From: Panicum virgatum
Lineage: Eukaryota; Streptophyta; Magnoliopsida; Poales; Poaceae
Assembly: GCF_016808335.1 (NCBI RefSeq)
Contig: NC_053153.1
Coordinates: 17,371,033 to 17,435,032, forward strand
Length of the DNA: 64,000 nt
Reading direction: 5' to 3'
Part shown: piece by piece, positions 22,961 to 33,780 of the stretch
Layout of the letters: every line of letters begins with the position of its first letter
Position numbering within the stretch: the stretch's first letter is position 1
Made by a program: the position numbers and the translations under genes
The notes under the pieces: generated by a model
What the model saw: the letters and a program-made list of their open reading frames with translations, nothing else
What the model was told of the DNA's origin: nothing
Databases searched by the model: none

Positions 22961-23529
22961 CCGAAATGTAGTGACATCACCGTTGAATGGAGATTAACGA
23001 CGTATACTTGTTTTGAAATAAAGATTTTTTAAGCTTCTAGATGGTTTCAGTGTGAGCATGAATGAATACATCACTAGAGTGTCAAAATAATTCATTCATA
23101 ATGAAAAAATTCTAATATACTCATTTCATTAATTCATTCATGAATACAAAAATCAACTATCCACAATATAGTCATATATACAAGTACATCACATGAAGTG
23201 TCTACACTCATTCTAAAAATTTCTACTATCCACATACTCATCTAAATCTAAAAGAAAATCACACCTACATATGCAATCTAAATGTCCAAGAAATGAGCTA
23301 GCTATACATTTTCTCTATTTCTAAAGCATGAAATGAGCTATACAAGCCAAGGAAGAAGAGAAAAATAAGCCCCAAACCTTTAGCGCCGATGGATGGACGG
23401 GGGAATCAAAGATCTTCACAAATGTGGTGAAGAAATGAGCAAGAACTCCCCTCTCCCGAACCAAAAACAGCAAGAACAAGTGAGCTGAATGGCTCGGACG
23501 GAGGGAGAGGGAAGGGGATAAGGGGGCCA

Positions 23530-23800
23530 AGGAGTTTTGTCCCGGTTGGAGATACCAACCGGGACAAAAAGGGGGCCTTTTATCCCGGTTGGTGGCTCCA
23601 ACCGGGACAAAAGGCTGCACGGGCCTTTTGTCCCGGTTGGAGCCACCAACCGGGATAAAAGGCACCCCTTTTGTCCCGGTTGGTGCCTCCAATCTGGACA
23701 AAAGTCATCTGTCCCCTCCCCCCTCCCTGCTGGCCCGGATAGCCGTTGGACCCGGGACAAAAGCCACCTATTATCCCGGGTCAAAAGACAGCCAGGACAA
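23530..23800. repeat. Right subterminal repeat array of the CACTA
   Basis: At least six alternating inverted copies of 'ttttgtcccggttgg' and 'ccaaccgggacaaaa', mirroring the left end. Confidence 0.9.
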
Positions 23801-23833
23801 ATGACCTGAAATAAAAGTCTTTTTTTAGTAGTG

Positions 23834-24650
23834 ACAGGGAGTAGGAGGCACCGGGAACATCAAATCTCTTCCATAGGAGCATCCAGGCCAGGTGAGATTC
23901 CACAGCCGCAGACACCAGTTCATCGTTAGCTCGACATCTCTTGCGGCATGACATCTCTCAACTCCAATTTGAAGTCCGCTGCGACAATCGCCTCCGCTGC
24001 TAGTACCTTTGCAGACATAACATCGGGCCCACTGCTGACAGCAAAGCACGCTATGAGCATCATAACGTTATCGTCATGCTTCGGATCTGCTTGAACCGGA
24101 GGTGTACAGTACTGCACCTACAATCCTGCAAGCGTGTCTGAATGTCTTCACATATAAAAAAGGCCGGGATCAACAAAATTCACGTAGGGATTATCTGAAT
24201 TAACATGACATTCTGTTCAGATATGTCTACATGATGACGCTGCCATGCAGTAGCACTGTATATATTATTTGTTTAAAGAAAAAAGGAGCAATTTTTAGCC
24301 CTCGTTTTTGTAGCACAGGTTCTTTTTTCCTATTATGAAATAAAGCATCTAAACTGTCTTACGCTCACAACCGAAAGAACAATGCTAACCCCTTGCCACA
24401 AAATCGAAATGTTTGGCTGATGCATCAGAACGTCCTTGTGATGAGTCCCCGTCAAGAAATCTGAAACACAAGTGCTTAGTCATCGGACCAATCAACCAAA
24501 GAACATCTTCCATATCTATCTTCTATCTTCTGCACCTTGTCAATAGTTTATTAGGAAAAATATATCACCAATGAAGTTAAATGCGATTGTGAGGTACTAG
24601 TCACTTTAGAATTCAGTTTCATAAAACCAACTACTGTGCGACAGGGCGAG
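23834..24650 (+). repeat. Array unit, A module (copy 4), right part and interior
   Basis: It continues the A module broken at 13327 and is closely parallel to 979-2640. Shared words: 'gggaacatcaaatctcttcc', 'catccaggccaggtg', 'cagttcatcgttagctcgac', 'tttggctgatgcatcagaa'. It lacks the small CACTA found in copy 1, and so serves as its empty site. Confidence 0.8.
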
Positions 24651-24897
24651 GACTGTCTTCATGTTCAGATCAGTTATTTGTCTCATTCATTACCAGTGAT
24701 TCGATGCTACAATTAAGGAGTGATGCTGCAAAGTGCAAACAATAATAATGCATCTCGACAGATGTCACTCAGTTTCTCACTTGCAAAGTGCAAACAATAA
24801 TAATGCATCTCAACATATGTCACTCAGTTTCTCACTTGTATGCGCAACCAATACTGCTAGCTGTTATCTTATCAACAGCTATGTATATATATATATA
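24651..24897 (+). repeat. Array unit, B module (copy 4), left part
   Basis: 'gtttctcacttgtatgcgca' and the following TA-rich stretch match copy 1 at 2900-2975. An ~80-bp piece containing 'aaagtgcaaacaataataat' is tandemly doubled at 24730-24840. It is interrupted near 24898 and resumes after 28559. Confidence 0.72.
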
Positions 24898-24938
24898 GTA
24901 GATCTATTAGATACCTGGGTACTGAATAAACTAAACTA

Positions 24939-25620
24939 TTGAGTACCCGAGCCCGCCCACCGCGCTCGACCCCCGCACCCGACCCGAACGCTCGTGCCGT
25001 CCTCGACCCACGACCGAGCGAGCGGTTCCCCCACGACCGAGCGGTCCCCCCCCCCCTCCCCAGCTCGCAGATGCACAGCGCCGCCGGGCGTTTCCCTGCG
25101 CCCGCCCCGCCCTGCATCACCGGCAGCGCGATTCACTGCGCCGTCGGCGTCCGTGCCGCCCGGCGAGCTGCCGCGCCTGCTCCCGCCGGCCCTAGCCGGC
25201 CATCCACCGTTGCCGCCTCCACCCGAGCGTTCGCCCAATGCAGCAGGGTGCCCCCAGGTCGCGAGCAGATCCCGACGGCGCTCCCTCCTCCAGTTCCCGA
25301 CGCCGCCGCTCCTCCCGACGGCATGCTCCCTCCTCCCGCCGTTGCCCCTCCCTCCCGATGGCGCTCCCCTCCTCCGACGGAGCTCCCTCCTCCCAATTCG
25401 CGATCCGTTTCGCGACACCGCTCCGCCGGAATCGGCGCTGCGTGCATCAAGCTTCCTCACCACGCTGCATCTCCGGTTGCTTGCACTGGACCCGCGGAAG
25501 CAACGCACGGATCTCGTCTACACGGACTCCACCTGCTACCCCAGCCATGGGCAGTCTGGCACTCGTCAGGTAGATCCTGCCCCTGATGGTTCAGTTGTTT
25601 GCGCATATTTTTTATAGCTA
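24939..25620 (+). other. GC-rich gene-like 5' exon fragment inside the Pack-type insertion
   Basis: A CpG-rich block of ~680 bp, open on both strands and in several frames (Pro/Arg/Ala-rich), ends with a good splice donor 'gtcag|gtagatcc' at about 25569. It resembles a captured promoter or first exon. No conserved domain is seen, so I do not call a protein. Confidence 0.35.
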
Positions 25621-26917
25621 GTCACCCAACTCCGCCTCGAGCCCTCGACTGCGGCGGCGAGGCGATTGTGGAGTCATTAGCACTGCCTCCGTTTTCTCTT
25701 GCCGGCACCGCCGTCAGGACAGCTAGATCCAGGTTAATTGCATCAGAACCCATTGTTCCAGACTTTGGAGTTGAAGGAAGCATCGACCGAAGGTAATTGC
25801 AGAGAGGAATTCTTTGATCCTACGAGTGACAAATGGATTTCCAATCCTAATGTTTCTTTGTCGCTTGCAGTCAGAGACCCTCTCCGAAAATAGAAGGAGC
25901 TGATCTGTTGATTAATTGTGAGCATAATCTCCCAATCTGAGCATCTAGTGTTGGATTTGCCGGTGGCCGTCATTATCGTACCCGTGTTCGATCTCGCCCG
26001 CGTCAGCGGACCACTCTTGGACACCTAGTTCCTCGTTTTTCTCCACTGCCGTGCTGACGATGCCACCTTGGCGCCTCATCCAACTGTGCGACTCTGTAGA
26101 GGCGCATCGGAGCAGCGACAGCGGTAAGGGAGAGGAGAGACATACTGGCTAGTGTATGTGCTTTAGACTTAAGGATCCACATCCATAAGGTATATCGTGG
26201 TTGAGCAGTAGGGGTTCTTGGTTTGGATTGATTAATTTTCATGTTGCGTTTTCCAGTAGATATCTCTGCTCATGCTTAGATATGAGTGAATTCATTTCTT
26301 TTTGTTCCTTCCGACTTCCGTGCTATGATACTATTCCTTCCCTGCTGTAAGGCTGCAAATTACTTACTATAGGTGAAGAAAGTTTTGGGATGCAGGTGAA
26401 GGATTTGTGTGGTCGATTAGGGCTATGGTATTGCGGTGTTCATTCTGTTCTTGCAATTTATTATGCTATCGTGGAATTTAATTTCACATGGCAGAAACAT
26501 GTCCCTGCATATGGGGTAATCATGTCCACTCGTTCAGCTCCTAATTTCCATTTGCGATCTTAAACTCTTTCTAAAAAATATATCCCTTCAATCTAAATTT
26601 GAGTTAGGTTCTTATTAATCTTTCTACTATATATGTTGCTTATGTTTCCCATGTGATCTATCCAGTAACATCGTTTTATCTGTCACTCTTAGTCCCATTG
26701 CATTCAGAAACAACAGTTTGGACTATTCGTTTTTGAGTGAACTTATACTCTGGAAATTAATTAGTTGTTTACTTTTAGTCCATGCCGGCACATTTACTTG
26801 TTGATACGTTTGTTCATATCTGCTGATATATTCTGTCATGAGACCATTACTGCTGCTATATCTGCAGAACTTTTTGAAGCATCAGCATTAATTATTGTCA
26901 CATTCCTTTATTGTCAG
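25621..26917. other. Intron-like sequence in the Pack-type insertion
   Basis: T-rich, with exon-like islands (for example 25690-25795 ending 'cgaag|gtaattg'). Nothing can be assigned to a known protein. Confidence 0.35.
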
Positions 26918-27026
26918 GTACTTGGAACAGAATGGGCTGAATGCTTATTTGAACAAGTACATAATTGAGCTTGACCATCAGCAAGATCAAGAGGCAATAG
27001 TATTCGCTGCATCTTTGTACTTGTAA
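26918..27026 (+). other. Candidate terminal exon, unknown 35-residue tail
   Basis: It follows a good acceptor (tttattgtcag) and encodes 35 residues starting YLEQNGLNAYLNKYIIELDH, ending at TAA 27024-27026. Composition and splice site look like a real last exon of a captured or local gene. I do not recognise the family. Confidence 0.35.
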
Positions 27027-27638
27027 CATGTCTTGATGGTGTCATGATTCCGTAAGAGCTCCAAAGAGCATAGAGAAATTAAATCTCTCTTAGTTATTTT
27101 GTTCCAAGTGTTCTTCGCCTGATGGAGATGTCTGGTGGAAACACGGAACAATGATATGGCAGGCAAAATTTTGTTAGTGTTGTGTTAACCATGTAGGGCA
27201 TGTTTGGAATACAATATGTAAGAATTTGCAGGAACCTTTACAGCTGTACCAGAAATTCTGAAGAACCACAAGAATCGATGTGGCTTGTACAAGTAAATTA
27301 TTTAGGAATATTCCATGTGATCCTATATGCTGCTCTTTGTCTCTGTATTATTGTCTCTGCAATCGACTATATCAATTAATAAGAAGGATAGATACTAGCT
27401 AGTACTAGAGATAGCTGACCAGTGGATGGAAGGAAACCAATGCACGTTCCACAGCAAGGAGTCATCGCGGTTGAAATTAAAAGCAACTTGCTGCCGGTCA
27501 AATTATTGCCAGCCCCCTGTTAGTTAATAATAAGCGAGCGAACGATCTAGCTAGCCTCCAAAATTTGTCCAGTACTATGGCCTCCATTTCTAGCTGCAAA
27601 TAAATCGATCAAATTGGAGCAGCCATCATCTCATATTC

Positions 27639-28300
27639 TCATCGATCAAGCAGATAGAGCTGCTTGTTAATTGACATGATGGCACCGGCGGCGATCAGTA
27701 GCTCATCCAGCAGGAAGCAGCAGGACATCACCTCGCTGCTGCTGCTGCTGCTACTGTGGTTGGGCGTCGTTGTTGTTCGGCGGGCACCTGTGCACAATCG
27801 CAGATTCCGGCGTCGGGAATGGGAGGATGGAGCGTCGTCGTCCGGGATACTGATGAAGAAGGCAGCCTTGTTCACGAGGCCGAAGAACGCCTTCAGCCTC
27901 CTGACCTCAGCTTCACAGATGAAGGTGACCTTGGTCACCACATCCTCTAGCAGGAGGTTGGCAAAGAGTGTGTAGTCGGTGATCTGCAGGCCGGGGTTGG
28001 CGCTGATGTACGTGCTGAACGCCACGGCGGTTGTGTCGGTGTTGACCTGGATTTGCAGCAGGCCCTGCGGGAACACGATGAGCTCGTCCTTCCTCCTCAC
28101 CGTCTTGGTGTAGGCGTTGGCGTTGTCCGGGATGAGGACGCTGTTGTGGAGCTAAAAGCCGGCGAACTTGACCATCATGTGCGAGAGCGTGGCGTCGCCC
28201 GCGAAGAGGACGCCGCTGCAGACGCAGAAGCCAGCGAGCTCCCCGTCCGTCGCGTCCAATGGCAGCGCCGTCGGCCCGAGGAGCGAGGATGAGTTTCTCT
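27639..28300 (-). pseudogene. Germin-like protein (cupin) C-terminal fragment
   Basis: On the minus strand, 28100-27880 encodes [18 protein letters not shown] then [20 protein letters not shown] and VTKVTF, the cupin C-terminal half of germin-like proteins. These are secreted Mn-binding cupins, often superoxide dismutase-like. Upstream, 28300-28155 in the same frame gives GPTALPLDATDGELAGF and meets a TAG at about 28152-28154. The N-terminal half with the signal peptide and the HxH metal-binding motif is missing; 28340 onward is transposon end. A non-homologous Ser-rich tail follows the cupin. It is a captured or relic fragment, not a functional gene. Confidence 0.75.
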
Positions 28301-28479
28301 GCAACTGACCGAGATGTGCGCTTGAGGGACGGAGGAAAACCGCTATGGGAAAAAACCAACGTGAGGGGAAAAAAACCAGGCGCACGCCTAGCGCCAGCGC
28401 GAGCACGGTGCGTGGGCTCGGGGTGGGTTGTCTCGGGTATGGAATAACTATTTCATACCCAGAGTAGAGATTAGCCCTG

Positions 28480-28481
<2 letters not shown>

Positions 28482-28559
<78 letters not shown>
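28482..28559. repeat. (TA)n microsatellite
   Basis: About 39 uninterrupted TA dinucleotides at the right edge of the Pack-type insertion. It probably expanded from the TA-rich target seen in other B modules. Confidence 0.97.
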
Positions 28560-28561
<2 letters not shown>

Positions 28562-28900
28562 TTCTTCCTCCGGTGATCACTGGTGACCATGGGTGGAATA
28601 CCGGCCGGGAAGGAAAGGTAGCCAATGGCGGCATGCATCCGCAAAAGTTCCAAAAGAAAATAGGAATCAGAGACACCGGGAGCATCAAAGTGCCGGAACC
28701 TTTCCTCCTTAGCACTAGAATGCTCAGTTCGCAAATAAGAGTTGGAGGAACAACATCATGAGGGCACCAACAAGGACTTCCTCCGACGTCACAGTGGGCC
28801 GCTCAAACACTTCGTGCGGATTAGGGGATCCATGGCCGCCACCCTACAAGCTCCATGTCCACAGTCAGTGGTGAAGGACGGGAAAAAAAAATTAAGGTAC
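28560..28900 (+). repeat. Array unit, B module (copy 4), right part
   Basis: 'ggtgatcactggtgaccatg', 'ggaatcagagacaccgggag', 'gttcgcaaataagagttgga' and 'cgtcacagtgggccgc' match copies 1 and 5 in order. Confidence 0.78.
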
Positions 28901-28979
28901 TGCAGTGAGATACTTTTTTGGAGCAGAAAATGTAGAATCAAGTTCCATACATATAGTGATATTATAAGTGAATATTAAG

Positions 28980-31900
28980 TAATAATATCACAAAAAAGAG
29001 AATTATAAACGATTAAAAGACTATCAGAGTTATATAGCTTATACTGGAAAAGAGGCTTCAAACTTCATAGGCAATCGACCAGGGGTTGCGTAAGCCTAGA
29101 ATTCAGCATCAACTTCAAAATGTTTCACAATAACTTTCTCTTCTGAGCAGCAGTAAGGGTGAGTATATTTATGATTGGTACTCAGTAAAGCCACAAGAAA
29201 TAACCAGAATATGATTTAAATCCATCTTTAAGTTTATTAATCATGTGAGGGTTCAAACCGCTCTTAACCGTGAGCACAGCTAATATATCAATTTTACACT
29301 CTGCAGAGATTATACACTTTCACCACAATTCGCATAAAAGTTCTGAATAACTTTGGACCCAAAACCGTGCTGTGCTAGCTAGGTACAATACCACACTTCC
29401 GAAGTGTGATTGCATAGAGACTCTATGAGGCATTTACAAAGATTCTCTAACAAGTGACAATCCGCTACAAAGCGGTCATAACACTTCTTAATGAGGCGGT
29501 ACCTTAGCCAAGGACCATAAACAAAATCAAAGCCTCAACAGGATTGAGCTATACCACGACGTTGATGCATCCTCTCTTGCCCTTTTTCAGTAAGACTCTC
29601 ACAAACTATAGTGTCTAATTAATTAGCCAAGATAAGAGACATATAGTATTGTAGTTGCATTATTTTCTTGGGTGGTTCTTCATGTTCCGATTAAACAAAA
29701 TATTCTTGTAAATAAGCATAGATAGAAGGATGATTAGTGTCATTTGCCTTTCTCCAACTAAAAACTACTCTTACTGCTCAGCTCTTGCTCATTTGGAATT
29801 CTTGATTCTTTAAACTTCGAACAACGATCCTCAATCATACAGCAACCATACAAAACAAACAACAAACACAACTAAAAACAGTACACCAAAACAAAAAAAA
29901 AACTTTAAAAGAGCGTACTAAAGGATTGGGCTCGTTGCTACGGTCACGCTAGCGCTAGAAACGTGAACAATGAAGCTAGGGTTCAAAAGTACAACTATCA
30001 AAAGATTTGCATTATGAAAGAAAATAAAAGAACTATAAGCTTCAATTATTTTAATTAGAAAACAAAGGTGAAGGATATTTAAAAGAAATATCCCTAGTTA
30101 TGATGAACTCATATTATATTTGTATTTATAAAGGCAAAGTAGCACTTAGTCATATTTTATTTATAATTTATTTTGTAAAAATTATTCCAATTAAATAATT
30201 AATTCAAAATGAACATATGAGAGCATATAAACGCACAACTTTATGATTCATGTTGAAACAACAAAGTATAATTGAAAACATATTTAAATTGGTACTAATC
30301 AAGTTAACACTAATTATGAAAACGGGAGGTAGAGACTTAAATGGATTTTCTTTAGAAAAACTATATGATGAAACATTAATCAAATTAAATCTATATTTAA
30401 TTTTAAAATGAGAACTGCGTACCACGATACTACTAAATGGTAGCTTACTTTAAAACAAAACTAACGCAACAAAAGCGAGTTGAAACGGATCTAAATCGAC
30501 GATTCTACGAGCTAAATGGTGACTCGGGGATCTAATTGCGATTAACTATAGACGTGAAGGGATAGCAGGAAAGACTTGCAAGACACACCAAGTTGTGCTC
30601 ACAGAAGATAAAATGGTGGTAAAGCTATTGTACACGTTGCAAGGATCACGTGAGCGCAAGAATTGATGAAAACAGAGGTAACACGAAGAAGTTATGGCTA
30701 AAACAAGGTTCCAGAGCTTATCTGTGAAAGATTTGGAAGAAGAAGGGCTCTGACTAAAAGAAACTAGGGACTAAAACATAACTAAACCTAAACTTCGGGG
30801 ACTAGCCTGCAAAACTAGGGGTCCTAGACTGCGGGTTGGATTTTATAAAAGCGTAGGGGTTTATTTGCAAAACAACCTAGGGTTGACCAGTATTGGACCA
30901 TTGACTAAGGTTAGATTGGATCTGGGCCCTTGGATCTTGATCGGACGGCCAGGGTTAGATCGGATTGGATCCGTTAGATCCCGATCCAACGGCGGTCATG
31001 GGTGGGGGGGCGCTCGTCGGCGGTGGTGACAGGCGGTGGCGACCCGCCGGACTTCACCATTTCGGTGCTCCAGGCTCGGTTTTGGGCATGGTTTTGACTG
31101 GGAGAGAGAGCGTGTCAGGGCGAACTCATCTAGGGCATCGTCTCAGCGAGACAGAGCGGTGTCAAGGGCGCATGGCGGTGAGGGGCGGTCGGGGTGCTCC
31201 GGCGAGCCATTCCGGGCTCGGGAATGTGCAAGAGAGAGGGAAACTAGGTGAGGAGGGGCTTTACCATGTAGTGGAGCTTCAACGACGATCGGTTGTCGAA
31301 GACGGATGGCAGAGCGATGGTTCCGCAGTGGCCCGAGGTGCAACGGCGGGCTAGGGCGGAGAGGTGGCGCTAGGGTTAGGGTTTGGCGAGGCGAAGGCGG
31401 CGACACAAGCTCGGTAGGGTTTGGGGCTGCGGTGCTACCCTTTATAGGGGTGAGGAGGTGGCCTCGGTGTGCGCACCAAGGGAGGCGGCGCGGAGAGGCA
31501 CGGGCGCCGACCAGACTCTGCTCGAGTCTGGGTCGAGCACAGAAAGAAGACGGCCCTGATAGGTGGGACCTTCCTGTCGGTGGCAGAGAGGGAGAAGAGA
31601 GGGGAGTGGCGGACTGGGCCAGGAAAAAGAAAAAGAATAGGCTGGCGCGGGTTGGGCTGCGGGGAAAGAAAAAGGAAAGGAAGAGGGATTTGGGTTGGGC
31701 TAAAAGAGAGAAAGGGAAGAAAGGAAAAAGAATTAGGTTTTGAAATAAAGATCTAGCAAATTCAATTTAAATTTTAATTCAAGAAATTCAAATTCAAACT
31801 GAAACTCAAACAAGTAAGCATTACAGTACGTGCAACATGAATGCAACACAAGAAGAACAACCAAATTTACTTTAGAACAACCAATTATTATTATTTTTCT

Positions 31901-32006
31901 TATACTAATTTTCCAGAATATATGTTGAGAATTTTTTAAAAAATATAAAAGAAAATTGTTGATTTACTTTTGATTTCAATCCCATTCTGATTTCAGGATG
32001 TGACAA
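28980..32006 (-). mobile_element. Probable LTR retrotransposon remnant (long LTR), minus orientation
   Basis: The right edge reads, on the minus strand, TGTCACATCCTGAAATC, a common start for long gypsy LTRs. The interior is gene-free: AT-rich to 30.8 kb, then GC-rich at 30.9-31.7 kb with 'gatcggacggccagg' words typical of such LTRs. The left edge was not found, so neither a solo LTR nor a TSD is proven. Open frames at 30.96-31.75 kb overlap on both strands and are compositional. Confidence 0.4.
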
Positions 32007-32244
32007 TACACGCACAAGATATAATGATCCACCAACCTAGCATCAGATAAATAGCAAATAATTTTGTGCTAAAATTGATATGTAAAATAAATTCCAAATT
32101 GCAATAAGTACCTCTCATTTTGGTGTTGGCCTTGCGCTTCCCTTCATAATTAAGCAGCCAATAACAAATAGAACAAATGAGGACATCAAGGGATGAAGCA
32201 ATCAACATTTAATCAGGCAATTGGATACGAGCTGTTACCAAGAC

Positions 32245-32368
32245 CCTGTTTGGATCTCTAGTCCTTGAGCTAATTTGAGAACTAAAGTTTAGATATTGAG
32301 TTAGCTCTCTAAATTTTAGCTCCTAAAGGAGAGGGGCTAATTTCTAGCTCCTGGATCCAAACAAGCCC
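32245..32368. mobile_element. Short MITE-like inverted-repeat element
   Basis: The ends 'ctgtttggatctctag' and 'ctcctggatccaaacaag' are inverted relatives about 125 bp apart; 'gctaa' and 'ttagctc' inner words also pair. The TSD is not clear. Confidence 0.5.
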
Positions 32369-32790
32369 AAGTTACCGGTGGAACGAAGAGGGAATGACGG
32401 ATGGCGCTCCAGGCTCTAGCGAATTCTGTTGGGTCAGGATTCAGGACGGGCCTGCCACAAGCCTGACGGTGAAACTAGACAGAGCTACATACTCCAGGCT
32501 CTAGCGTGCAGGTCCCAGGCTCCCAGCGATTCCTTGCAGTTCCAGCGACACTAGCACTCGACGGCACAGGTCGCGCCTCCGCCTATGCGCGGTGGGGTCT
32601 GTTCGATGCCTTGACGATTCCGTTGCATCTGTAATCGGTTCGTGCCGTGGCGGCTCACGGGGCAGCGCAATCTCTCGTCGAACCGAATTGGGGTTGGGGC
32701 AGACCGCAGAGCTGCAGGGGAGCTGGGCCAAATAACTTTTCAGCCACGTCTTCCTGCGAATCCCCTCGATGATTTGGCCTCAGGGAGGCT
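32369..32790. other. CpG-rich spacer before array copy 5
   Basis: A moderately GC-rich stretch. A 76-residue minus frame has no recognisable motif. Nothing further is supported. Confidence 0.5.
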
Positions 32791-33510
32791 CTTCGTCTGC
32801 ATACAATTCATTGGATGATGCTCCTGATTGCTACGTGCTTGAATGTGCATATTCTGATGATCAGTCTCCCATTAAGAATATGCGCACTTCATCTCGCCGC
32901 CTTATAAAACAAACACACGCTCACATGGAAAATACTACTCCATGGCCTCAGACCCCCTCAGTTACCTGACCAAGTTATCGGGAGTTGGAGGCACCAGGAT
33001 CATCAAATCTCTTGGATGGGAGCATCCAATCCATGCCAGATCCAACGATAGAGACTAGAGAGGTTGAGGAACAATGTCTAGCCGGAGGCCGGAGCCAACA
33101 AGAAGGACCATCTCTCGATCGGACACCGTGCATCCAAGCCTTAGACTTAGGAGAAGGGGATCGATCGTCCAAAGCCCCTAACGAGTAAGCACTGAGCAGC
33201 AGCAGGTGAAAATGGTTTGGTGACGATTGGTACACGAACAAACAGCAGGGGAGGCCAAGAGGTGGTGGACCGTGGACGGCGAAGCCCAGGCATCCACATT
33301 GAAGAATTAGAACTCCCGGTGATGTTGCTTCTTAGAGCTGTGACACTAAATAGGCCTCCATCAAGTTTATCTAAGATTTGTTCTTCGATATTTGCTGTTT
33401 GATGCCTTTGTTATGAACCCAAACGATCTTTTTGCAATTCATTAGCCTGAACAATAGTAAAAGAATGAAGGCAGGCGACACCATTATTATTAGCTATCTC
33501 AGCTAAGTTA
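32791..33510 (+). repeat. Array unit, A module (copy 5)
   Basis: A well-kept copy: 'acaattcattggatgatgct', 'tctgatgatcagtctcccat', TATA-like 'ccttataaaacaaacacac', 'ccatggcctcagaccccc', 'gggagttggaggcaccagga'. Continuing through 'gaggaacaatgtctagcc' it is the LINE-free counterpart of 8001-9000, and then runs on to 'caggcgacaccatt'. Confidence 0.78.
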
Positions 33511-33780
33511 TTCTGCTTGACACTATACCAAAACACCAAATTACCATCCACCCAATTAACGGCCGGTAAAAATTTATTTTACCGATACCACTTCAACTAC
33601 TAATAGTTGGAGTCACCATATATCTATACCCACCAATGGTTGGTCGACGTGACCGCTTATATGGACCATAGCATAGTTGGCCATCCAAAGTTGTGTTATG
33701 ATGTGATAATTTTTTGGTACTTTTCATTTTAATATGATAAAAAGCAATCGTACAACAGAACAAGACGTTATCTTCGCATT
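33511..33780. other. Spacer between A and B modules of copy 5
   Basis: AT-rich. It holds 'aattaacggccggtaaaaat' and 'gttggccatccaaagttgtg', with no gene. Confidence 0.5.

Larger units (their letters stand above)
13328..23833 (-). mobile_element. 10.5-kb CACTA (En/Spm-type) transposon, transposase decayed
   Basis: The ends are CACTACTACAGAAATG at 13328 and TTTTTTTAGTAGTG ending at 23833. Both ends carry arrays of 'tcccggttgg...ccaaccgggacaaaag' subterminal repeats, the binding-site arrangement of CACTA elements. Genes inside run on the minus strand: TNP2 transposase, then a Transposase_24/Ulp1-like gene. The flanking triplets are ACT and ACA, an imperfect 3-bp TSD. The element splits one A module of the array, whose halves rejoin across it. 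Both genes contain stops and frame breaks, so it could only move if transposase were supplied in trans. Confidence 0.93.
24898..28481. mobile_element. ~3.6-kb Mutator-like / Pack-type insertion with inverted hairpin ends
   Basis: The left end has GGGTACTGAATA...TATTGAGTACCC (24917-24948) followed by 'cgagcccgcccaccgcgctc'. The right end, read in reverse, has GGGTATGAAATA...TATTCCATACCC (28460-28435) followed by 'cgagacaacccacc'. The two ends are inverted relatives and each is itself a hairpin. Flanks on both sides are TA-rich, so a 9-bp TSD cannot be read. Other B modules run straight from 'caacatctatatatatcc' to 'ggtgatcaccggtgaccatg', so this block is an insertion. The contents look like gene pieces. 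Assignment to Mutator is an inference. Confidence 0.6.

Noticed and set aside
23321..23809. Frames reading through CACTA subterminal repeats, right end
   Set aside because: Translated 'cccggttgg' repeats on both strands, no gene.
24939..25586. 215-residue Pro/Arg/Ala-rich open frame as a protein gene
   Set aside because: The same stretch is open in several frames on both strands, as expected from GC content, and lacks any motif. Kept only as a GC-rich exon-like block.
28152..28715. 187-residue minus frame with a Tyr-Ile repeat
   Set aside because: The repeat is the (TA)n microsatellite translated; only its last part overlaps the germin-like fragment.
30965..31756. Overlapping frames up to 145 residues
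   Set aside because: GC-rich LTR-like sequence, frames on both strands, no conserved words.
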